From NCBI GenBank assembly GCA_018969455.1, contig JAGWYI010000256.1, forward strand, positions 1 through 6,340: a stretch of 6,340 nucleotides of DNA, in the 5' to 3' direction. Positions within the stretch are counted from its first letter, which is position 1. Every line of letters begins with the position of its first letter. Below the pieces are notes generated by a model, which was not told the origin of the DNA, did no database searches, and saw nothing but the letters and a program-made list of their open reading frames with translations. Shown one piece after another: positions 1 through 5,474 of the stretch. The DNA comes from Bacteroidota bacterium. GTDB taxonomy: Bacteria > Bacteroidota > Bacteroidia > Chitinophagales > Saprospiraceae. Both the position numbers and the translations under genes were made by a program.

Positions 1-3000
1 GTAATTTACAGAGATTCAAGGCGTTGGAAACATCCGAAAGGGGAATACTTAAAGTGCCATTGGGAAGAATCGGGGCATTCGCATTTCCGGATTGTATGAA
101 TACATCACCGGTATTGGCCACTCCATCCCCGTTTTGATCCAGCCAAAGTTGAATCAGGGCGTTTGGCGCCGGCGCATTTCCGATGTTGTGTACTTTTACG
201 GTAATTTGCCTTGTAGATCCTTGCGCTACCTGTACATCAAGTATATCCAACTGCGGGTGGTCAATTTGTATGGGAAGGACGGCCTCCCCTGTAGCAAAAT
301 ATACCGTGCATGGGGCACCCAATGTGACACAAAAGGCGGTGGTACTTACCCTCGATTGAACAATTAAATTATCGTTTGAGCAACCTGCATTGTTTAAAAA
401 CTGGGCGGTAAATAAAAATTCGAGCATGCTTCCATTTGACAGTCCGACGGGAATGGCCACCCGGAAGCCCTGGCTGGTGGCGGTTGTTCCCGCTGGTGCG
501 TTGACACCTGAAATGTACGAATTTTGTACATACATCATGGAAGCCGGAATTAACACATAAATGCTGTCGTTGGAGGAAGGGACGCCCAGCAAGGTTGCTC
601 GCACGCGAAATTGCTGCGTTCCGCCACAGTAATTCATGCTGCTGCCAACCGGACTCAGTTCCAGCAAGATGCCGTACCCCGGGTTTAATCCATTCACAAT
701 GAGTGGATTGGCAGGCTTGTTCAAGGTATTAGTTGGTTTTCCACATAAATTTTCACCCTTGGCGCCAAAAATTGGCTGCGCATTGGCTACAAATCCACAA
801 GTTGCAAGCGTTTTAAACCGTATTCGCAAACCATTTTCAGGAGCATGATCTACGCCAGGCAATCCCTGGGCGCCTATCACGGCCAAAATGGAAGAAATAT
901 CCCAACTGTAGGTGTTGTTGACAAATTCAGGATTGGCAAATGCTTGGTAAGCAGCACCCAATGGATAGGAAATCTGGCAGGAACCAGGCACTATTTCAAG
1001 ACCAGGAGGCAAGTTGACAAGTGCCTGAATATCATAGGCATAGCCCGTTTTTGCATTAAAAATTTCCATCTCATAATAGTCCGATTCTGTACATATATTA
1101 ATCGAAGCCGGTTCGGAACGGATGGCCAACTCCAACTCGGGTTCCTGCTGTAATAAAATAACCCGGAAAGTGTCTGTTGCACAAAGGGTACTGTCAACCA
1201 CACTCACTGGAGCGCAATTCCAACCATATAAGATGATCAGGGTATCGCTGGCACACGCGTTGCTTTGACCGCTCAGCCGTAAGTTGGCAATGGCAAAACT
1301 TCCCAGATCATTCAACTGAAAAACACCATTTGATTGTGGGTATGGTGTAAGTTGCGGTATTTGCTGAACCTGGAAATTGCCACTTAAACCTGAGGTAGAG
1401 GTAACTTTTACCCATAAATTGGGCGCCGGAGAAACAACCAGGTTCCGAATGAGAAAATCAAGGCGAAAATCTTTTTGCGCCGAATAAAGTACGTTGTTGC
1501 CTTGTAATTTTAAGTTGGCCGTATTGGCATAATACCCCAGCGTGTTCTGCTTTTGTTGAACAAGGCTGTCTGGATGCGCCATTCCGGGTTTTAAAGCGAC
1601 CTTGATATCCTGAATGGAACTATCGGGCTTATCAAAACGGCAATCTGGGTAAAATTGCAATTCGGTTCCAAGCATAAACCCTTCATCAATAGGGTTTTTA
1701 AATATATTTTTGAAGTTCAAATCAATGCTCCCCGGATTTTCAGTAAAAGGCAAATTAAGGTTCGTCAAAAAGGGTACACTGTCTTGCAAGACCAAATATT
1801 TTACGGTCGCCTGTTTGAGATGAAGCGAATAGGGCTTGGTTTGGCGATATTCTTTTATGCTTGCCAGCGGACGAACCTCATAGGGGAAGAAATTCTCCCG
1901 TGCAATACGCAGCCGAAAAGAAAACGGTTTTAACTGATTGGATGTTTGACAAGGCCGGATGCCATAGGCGCTGTTCGACCAACTTGTTTGAAACCCGGTG
2001 TATTGTTGATGAATGTTCAAGCCAGGTGAACTGGTATTAAATCCTGCGCCCGATATGGAGCAATTTGTGTAGAATCCAACCTGTGGGGGATCCGGTTTGT
2101 TGGTTGATGTTGGTGTGTAATTGAAATCCAACACAAAATTGGTAAAAAAGAACACACTGTCGCCCTGACTAATGGATGGTTTGGGTACCAGACTGCGGGC
2201 AAATAAACTGTCAAACCGCAAATAGTTAATGGTTGAAATGTATATAATTTTATCCAATATTACTGGCGGGTAGGCATTAGCCTGTTGCAGTTCGTAATAA
2301 TTTGAGCCAAAGGAGGCGCTAAACACTTTTGGTAAAATGAAGGTCTTTTCAGTTCCATCTGCATATTTCACCCGAATGGAATCAAGGATGTGTCGGAATA
2401 AATTTAAGTTGGTAAATATGTTTTTGCCGGTTTTAATATCAAAACTGTCGTTATCGGCATATTGGGTTTCGCTTATAGAGATGCCATTCACGATGCTGCG
2501 GGGAAGGTAACGCAATCCCTGACCAGAATCGACATACACACAGGTGAAAATCTGCATGGTGTCGCCAGCCAGATACCGATGGCGTGCCATGTTGTTTTGG
2601 TACCCTGCGGGTCCGTCCAGGCTTCGGTTGTCATCGGCATCCTGAAAATCATAATTCAAGCGATAAGCATCTGATTTGTAACTAAATTGGCCAAATATGG
2701 GCTCGTTATCCAGGGTATCCAGGTTGCTTCCACCCAATTCATTCGAACTGCAAATGCCTTGATTCAGGGTTAATTTGAGTTCGTCGCAAGCGCCCGCTCC
2801 ACAATTCAGATCGGAAGTGGAACTGGGTAACCAAATGCTCCGGACAGGGAAAGGCGTCACACAGGCTGAAGCGCAGGTACCCAGCATATCAATGTACAAA
2901 ATGCTATCCTGGGCACAGAATACCGTTGTATCACAAGTATAATTCAGGCAAAATTGGGTTGTTATGAAGTCGTTGGCTCCGTTGAGGGGCAAAGGGTATG

Positions 3001-4558
3001 TGAATGTTACGGTAGAGGTGGCCTGAAGCGGATTAGGTGTTGTTTGGATAGAACTTGGAAGAACGCCACCTAAAAGGGGCTGGCAATTGGGGTTTAAGGA
3101 GAGCCCGTTGGGAAGATCCATTTGAATTTTAAGTACGCCCTTGGCCTCCCCCAGCCTTTTGGATCGCACGGAATACGAAAACGGATACGTTTTCCCGCTT
3201 TCCATGCAGGTATTAATAGCGAGTTTCAGTTTTTGACGGAGAAAATAATGTGAATTAGGTAAAATTAAAAAATTATCCGACACAAATCCATTTGGAGGAC
3301 AAGGTTTTTGATAAAAAAACTCTACTAAAAATGTGGGTAATACATCGGTACAGGCTGCTCCGCATGTTTTATAATCAAACATCAAACGCACACTGTCGTT
3401 GGCTGCCAAAAATGGCAATACAACGGTTACATCGCTACCAAGGGTAATATTGCAGGCACTTAAATTGTTGGAAAGTACCACATTGGGTTGAATGGGCGAT
3501 GTGCCGTTGGGTCCGATCAAGCGCAAGCTGTTCGGATCGATGCCGACGGCATTTTTCTCAACCATTTTTATTCGAAACAACACATTTTTGGCCGGACCGC
3601 CACCAGCGTTGAATATCAAAAACCCTGAGGAGGCGGCTTCGTTGGCGCAATAATCTTGCGGCGGGTTCCAGGATGGCGTCATCACCAGGTTGGGAACCCG
3701 TGTAGATTCTTTAATGTTGATGTCGCTTGAAATGCTGTCGTATCGGCAATATGCAGGACCGCAGCCCCACCCTACCCTGATGTGTGAACGATTGATGAAA
3801 CTCGGTGTGCCACAATCAGTTACCACAATTTTTTCTGTCAGGCAAAATTCTTCGCCAATTTCAAGGAATGCATCGCCGTCCCCTACAGCGGCAAACAAGG
3901 CGCCCGGAAACTGAGCCTGGAAAAGTCCGGCACTTTGGCTGGTATTTTGGCTGCCTGGAATCGAAATTTCAATTCCAGGCAAGTGCTGATCTTCAAAAAA
4001 GAGTTGAGAAATTGGCCCAATTCGAGTGTTGGTGAAGCATATTTTGCGATAAAGCGTATCTTGCTTTTCAGCACTGCTTACCTGAGGCGTTACCGATTCT
4101 ATCAGGATCAAACCTGTTTCGACATGAATAGAATTGGTGATGGTTTGAATGTTTCCCACAGTGCTTTGAACCTGAATAACAGCAGGAAATAAATTTCCGG
4201 CATCCAATACATTGGCGGCCAAGCAGTTGGCGCTTAAAATTAAGCGCAGATTTTGAACGGCGCCACTTCCGATATTCGGCGCGGAAAAAACAGGGGCCGA
4301 TAAATTCGACAAATTCTGTTCAGATGCCCCAATGATGCTACCCGGTTCATATTGTAATCCGGTAGGTAAGTTCAGGCTCAGGCTTACATTCGTGGCTGTT
4401 TGCAAACTCACATTTCGAATCTGAATTTGAAACGTGTCAGAATTACACACGGAAAGTGCATCGGGATTTTGATAAGTAAGGATTAATGTCTGGGTAATAC
4501 CGGTGGAAAGTTCAAAAAAGAACAAAAAAAGAAGCAGTGTGTTTTTGAGACAATTCAT
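1..4558 (-). CDS. Very large secreted multi-domain surface protein with DUF11-like and CARDB-like modules (N-terminal 1519 residues, 3' end outside window)
   Basis: Seen: reading leftward from the ATG at 4558-4556, 1519 codons pass without a stop and the frame is still open at base 1. The start is secure, because an in-frame TAA lies upstream at 4618-4616 and no other ATG comes between. There is no Shine-Dalgarno motif, as is common in Bacteroidota. Residues 1-23 form a signal peptide. Cys-bracketed modules follow (C38-C112, C304-C399, C451-C538/542, C1156-C1254, C1311-C1393). Several carry a DUF11-like signature, such as LPTGLQYEPGS at 64-74, LPNGLSLNPNC near 482-492 and LPPGLEIVPGSC at 1183-1194. 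CxxxC or CxxxxC pairs occur at 266/271, 399/403, 562/566 and 586/591. A CARDB-like module with a calcium-type loop lies near 1433-1512. Composition is rich in Asn, Ser, Thr, Gln, Phe and Tyr, with many short beta-strand-like stretches and no membrane segment after the signal peptide. Family knowledge: such proteins are exported and often end in a type IX sorting or gliding-associated domain. Inference: a cell-surface or released adhesin or structural protein; its partner is unknown. Confidence 0.9.
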   Translation of the reverse strand, partial: MNCLKNTLLLFLFFFELSTGITQTLILTYQNPDALSVCNSDTFQIQIRNVSLQTATNVSLSLNLPTGLQYEPGSIIGASEQNLSNLSAPVFSAPNIGSGAVQNLRLILSANCLAANVLDAGNLFPAVIQVQSTVGNIQTITNSIHVETGLILIESVTPQVSSAEKQDTLYRKICFTNTRIGPISQLFFEDQHLPGIEISIPGSQNTSQSAGLFQAQFPGALFAAVGDGDAFLEIGEEFCLTEKIVVTDCGTPSFINRSHIRVGWGCGPAYCRYDSISSDINIKESTRVPNLVMTPSWNPPQDYCANEAASSGFLIFNAGGGPAKNVLFRIKMVEKNAVGIDPNSLRLIGPNGTSPIQPNVVLSNNLSACNITLGSDVTVVLPFLAANDSVRLMFDYKTCGAACTDVLPTFLVEFFYQKPCPPNGFVSDNFLILPNSHYFLRQKLKLAINTCMESGKTYPFSYSVRSKRLGEAKGVLKIQMDLPNGLSLNPNCQPLLGGVLPSSIQTTPNPLQATSTVTFTYPLPLNGANDFITTQFCLNYTCDTTVFCAQDSILYIDMLGTCASACVTPFPVRSIWLPSSTSDLNCGAGACDELKLTLNQGICSSNELGGSNLDTLDNEPIFGQFSYKSDAYRLNYDFQDADDNRSLDGPAGYQNNMARHRYLAGDTMQIFTCVYVDSGQGLRYLPRSIVNGISISETQYADNDSFDIKTGKNIFTNLNLFRHILDSIRVKYADGTEKTFILPKVFSASFGSNYYELQQANAYPPVILDKIIYISTINYLRFDSLFARSLVPKPSISQGDSVFFFTNFVLDFNYTPTSTNKPDPPQVGFYTNCSISGAGFNTSSPGLNIHQQYTGFQTSWSNSAYGIRPCQTSNQLKPFSFRLRIARENFFPYEVRPLASIKEYRQTKPYSLHLKQATVKYLVLQDSVPFLTNLNLPFTENPGSIDLNFKNIFKNPIDEGFMLGTELQFYPDCRFDKPDSSIQDIKVALKPGMAHPDSLVQQKQNTLGYYANTANLKLQGNNVLYSAQKDFRLDFLIRNLVVSPAPNLWVKVTSTSGLSGNFQVQQIPQLTPYPQSNGVFQLNDLGSFAIANLRLSGQSNACASDTLIILYGWNCAPVSVVDSTLCATDTFRVILLQQEPELELAIRSEPASINICTESDYYEMEIFNAKTGYAYDIQALVNLPPGLEIVPGSCQISYPLGAAYQAFANPEFVNNTYSWDISSILAVIGAQGLPGVDHAPENGLRIRFKTLATCGFVANAQPIFGAKGENLCGKPTNTLNKPANPLIVNGLNPGYGILLELSPVGSSMNYCGGTQQFRVRATLLGVPSSNDSIYVLIPASMMYVQNSYISGVNAPAGTTATSQGFRVAIPVGLSNGSMLEFLFTAQFLNNAGCSNDNLIVQSRVSTTAFCVTLGAPCTVYFATGEAVLPIQIDHPQLDILDVQVAQGSTRQITVKVHNIGNAPAPNALIQLWLDQNGDGVANTGDVFIQSGNANAPILPNGTLSIPLSDVSNALNLCKL
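23..262 (-). other. CARDB-like module with EF-hand-type calcium loop (residues about 1433-1512)
   Basis: The segment reads LDILDVQVAQGSTRQITVKV, then HNIGNAPAPNALIQLWL. That is the typical CARDB or Ig-like layout: strand, a turn with N-x-G-N-A-x-A, then strand. It runs into DQNGDGVANTGD at residues 1474-1485. In that loop D1474, N1476, D1478, N1482 and D1485 occupy positions 1, 3, 5, 9 and 12 of a 12-residue calcium-binding loop, with glycine at position 6. Calcium binding is inferred from the loop spacing alone. Confidence 0.55.
310..1093 (-). other. Tandem DUF11-like modules near the right end of the visible protein (residues 1156 to about 1417)
   Basis: Two consecutive modules share the order seen at the N-terminus. 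The first opens at C1156 (INICTESDYYEMEIFNAKTG), has LPPGLEIVPGSC at 1183-1194 and closes at C1254 (LATCGF). The second opens at C1311 (MNYCGGTQQFRVRA), has a degenerate IPASMMYVQNSYISG signature and closes at C1393 (NNAGCSND). Just upstream, YGWNC (W1113, C1115) resembles the WGC motif at residue 264. This suggests that a larger unit comprising a DUF11-like module and a Cys-pair segment was duplicated. The module ends are estimates. Confidence 0.55.
2750..3769 (-). other. Cysteine-rich region with repeated CxxxC/CxxxxC pairs (residues 264-603)
   Basis: This third of a kilobase of protein holds most of the close cysteine pairs: WGCGPAYC (C266/C271), TCGAAC (C399/C403), C542/C548, TCASAC (C562/C566) and NCGAGAC (C586/C591), plus single C304, C451 and C603. 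Two DUF11-like modules fall inside it. One starts at YCANEAA (304) with the core FLIFNAGGGPAKNVLFRIKM. The other starts at NTCMESG (451) and carries LPNGLSLNPNC. Given the signal peptide, the cysteines are most likely disulfide-bonded outside the cytoplasm. The short spacings could in principle bind metal, but no His or Asp pattern supports that. Confidence 0.6.
3952..3981. repeat. 30-bp near-perfect palindrome inside the surface-protein gene
   Basis: The left arm TGCCTGGAATCGAAA and the right arm TTTCAATTCCAGGCA are reverse complements at 14 of 15 positions, with no spacer. The only mismatch is at 3961 against 3972. On the minus strand the palindrome covers residues from about L193 to S203 (LPGIEISIPGS), so it lies wholly in coding sequence. 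It may be a chance product of the symmetric peptide PGIEISIPG, or it may form a hairpin in the mRNA. No run of T follows it on either strand, so it does not look like an intrinsic terminator. Confidence 0.8.
4124..4468 (-). other. First DUF11-like module of the surface protein (residues about 31-145)
   Basis: The module opens with C38 (LSVCNSDTFQIQIRN), continues with an ATNVSLSLNLP strand, then LPTGLQYEPGS at residues 64-74, and closes with C112 (LSANC). The order Cys, FxIxIxN, LPxGLxYxPGS, then a closing Cys about 75-100 residues later is the layout of DUF11-type (Ig-like) repeats in bacterial surface proteins. Assignment is by eye from the signature, not from a profile search. A disulfide between C38 and C112 is inferred from their placement at the module ends. 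Confidence 0.6.
4490..4558 (-). other. Sec signal peptide of the large surface protein
   Basis: The first 23 residues begin MNCLKN, with one lysine. A very hydrophobic Leu/Phe core follows (about residues 8-15), then a polar stretch ELSTGITQ. Cleavage is likely near residues 20-24, just before the first beta-strand-like segment. The cysteine at position 3 lies before the hydrophobic core, so it is not a lipobox cysteine and the protein is not expected to be a lipoprotein. The exact cleavage site is inferred. Confidence 0.8.
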
Positions 4559-4587
4559 AGGGTTGATGGATTGGAAGAGGTTATTAC

Positions 4588-4618
4588 TTGGACTGCGGAT
4601 TAAAAATACATATTTTTA
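4588..4618 (+). promoter_or_regulatory. Possible Bacteroidota-type promoter for the plsC-like gene
   Basis: TTG at 4588-4590 is followed after 20 bp by TATTTTTA at 4611-4618. This resembles the Bacteroidota primary-sigma layout, TTG near -33 and TAnnTTTG near -7, with one mismatch (final A instead of G). It would place transcription start about 50 bp before the ATG at 4676. The -7 element is also the right arm of the inverted repeat, so a regulator bound there would be expected to affect initiation. The match is weak in A/T-rich DNA and is offered as a candidate only. Confidence 0.25.
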
Positions 4619-4620
4619 AT
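4599..4620. repeat. Perfect 10-bp inverted repeat with 2-bp spacer in the divergent promoter region
   Basis: The arms are ATTAAAAATA (4599-4608) and TATTTTTAAT (4611-4620), exact reverse complements separated by CA. It sits 40 bp from the leftward start codon and 55 bp from the rightward one. That position suits an operator for a dimeric regulator, or a pair of overlapping -7 elements. Because the arms are pure A/T, chance is a real alternative. Confidence 0.6.
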
Positions 4621-4675
4621 CATATTCGGCATTTTAAAAAAAGCATTTACAATCCAATGAATTCCAGGTGAACGG

Positions 4676-5464
4676 ATGGGATTAAAAAACTTCCTACCTT
4701 TGCGAGGTAAAAAATTCTACTTCGTGCTTGTCTTTCGCAAATTTTGGGCCATTTATGCGGTGCTGCTTTTTCTGGTTATGATGACCATCAGTGTTCCTGT
4801 ATTGCTTTTTAACATGACGGTTTTTCCGGGTCAGCGTGCTTTGCGTAAAAACATTCAATATTTGCATCATGTATTTACACCCACCTTTTTATTCCTGGTG
4901 GGTATTCGATTGAAGGTTGTGGGTATGGAACAATTAAAATCCAATCAATCGTATGTAATTATTGGCAATCATCGCAGTGCGCTCGACTTTATTGTGAATG
5001 CGGCTGCCTTTCCGGGCATATATCGGTATCTCGCCAAACAGGAATTGTTGCGTGTGCCTGTATTTGGCTGGGTGGTAAAAAAGATGTGCCTTATTGTAGA
5101 TCGAAAAGATGCCATGAGCAGAGCGCGGAGTATATTGAATTTAAAACAACAATTGCAGGAAGGCTGGAGTGTGTTTATATATCCGGAAGGAAGCAGAAAC
5201 AAAACCTCTGAGCCTTTGGCCCCTTTTTATGATGGCGCATTCCGTTTGGCCATAGAAACGGGCGCTCCATTGGCCATTCAAACCCTTGTAAATATTCAAA
5301 ACATCAGCGGGCCCAAGGGGTTTTCAGGTTTACAACCCGGAAAACTTGAAATTATTTGGGACGAGCCCATTGAAACAACGCAACTGCAACTGGATCAGGT
5401 GCGCAGTTTGAAAGAAATGGCTGCAGCGCGTATGCGCGCGCACCTGAACAAAAAAGAGACCTAA
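4676..5464 (+). CDS. plsC: 1-acyl-sn-glycerol-3-phosphate acyltransferase (PlsC family)
   Basis: This 262-residue protein is predicted to move an acyl group from acyl-ACP or acyl-CoA to the sn-2 position of lysophosphatidic acid, giving phosphatidic acid for phospholipid synthesis at the inner membrane. Seen: a basic N-terminus, one strong membrane segment at about residues 24-46, and a second hydrophobic stretch near 66-76. The catalytic HX4D motif is H99-RSAL-D104 in GNHRSALDF. Block II contains YLAKQELLRVPVFGW (118-132). YPEGSRN at 169-175 is the acceptor-phosphate-binding motif, equivalent to FPEGTRS. FYDGAF at 184-189 matches the usual F-x-x-GAF. Length is normal for the family and no key residue is missing. 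The ATG at 4676 is the first after an in-frame TGA at 4658-4660 and has a weak AGGTG at 4666-4670. Some PlsC paralogues acylate other lipids (ornithine lipids, lyso-forms), so the family is certain but the exact acceptor is less so. The gene ends 10 bp before the next gene. Confidence 0.9.
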   Translation: MGLKNFLPLRGKKFYFVLVFRKFWAIYAVLLFLVMMTISVPVLLFNMTVFPGQRALRKNIQYLHHVFTPTFLFLVGIRLKVVGMEQLKSNQSYVIIGNHRSALDFIVNAAAFPGIYRYLAKQELLRVPVFGWVVKKMCLIVDRKDAMSRARSILNLKQQLQEGWSVFIYPEGSRNKTSEPLAPFYDGAFRLAIETGAPLAIQTLVNIQNISGPKGFSGLQPGKLEIIWDEPIETTQLQLDQVRSLKEMAAARMRAHLNKKET

Positions 5465-5474
5465 ACAAATAAAA

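Larger units (their letters stand above)
4559..4675. promoter_or_regulatory. Divergent intergenic region between the surface-protein gene and the plsC-like gene
   Basis: These 117 bp separate two start codons that face away from each other, so promoters for both directions should lie here. The centre is A/T-rich (4599-4650) and flanked by more balanced sequence. It contains the inverted repeat at 4599-4620. AGGTG at 4666-4670, 5 bases before the ATG at 4676, is a weak ribosome-binding-like element for the rightward gene. The leftward gene has only a pyrimidine-rich leader with no Shine-Dalgarno motif. No small ORF or RNA is apparent. Confidence 0.7.

Noticed and set aside
166..175. 10-bp perfect palindrome GCGCCGGCGC
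   Set aside because: It falls in Ala-Pro-Ala-Pro-Asn codons, where G/C-rich symmetry is expected by chance, and is too short to mean anything alone.
991..4074. Short minus-strand open frames at 991-1203, 2017-2214 and 3883-4074
   Set aside because: They are in a different frame from the large minus-strand gene that covers them, and their translations show no domain or signal.
92..4192. Several short plus-strand open frames of 70-102 codons between 92 and 4192
   Set aside because: All lie opposite the continuous 1519-codon minus-strand frame, have no ribosome-binding signal or recognisable protein features, and overlap one another. They are shadows of the real gene.
4490..4558. Possible lipoprotein signal because of the cysteine at residue 3
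   Set aside because: The cysteine precedes the hydrophobic core and no cysteine follows it within a lipobox.
4630..4650. A/T-rich tract (TTTTAAAAAAA) as a possible terminator
   Set aside because: It lies between two divergent starts, where no transcript needs to end, and has no G/C-rich stem.
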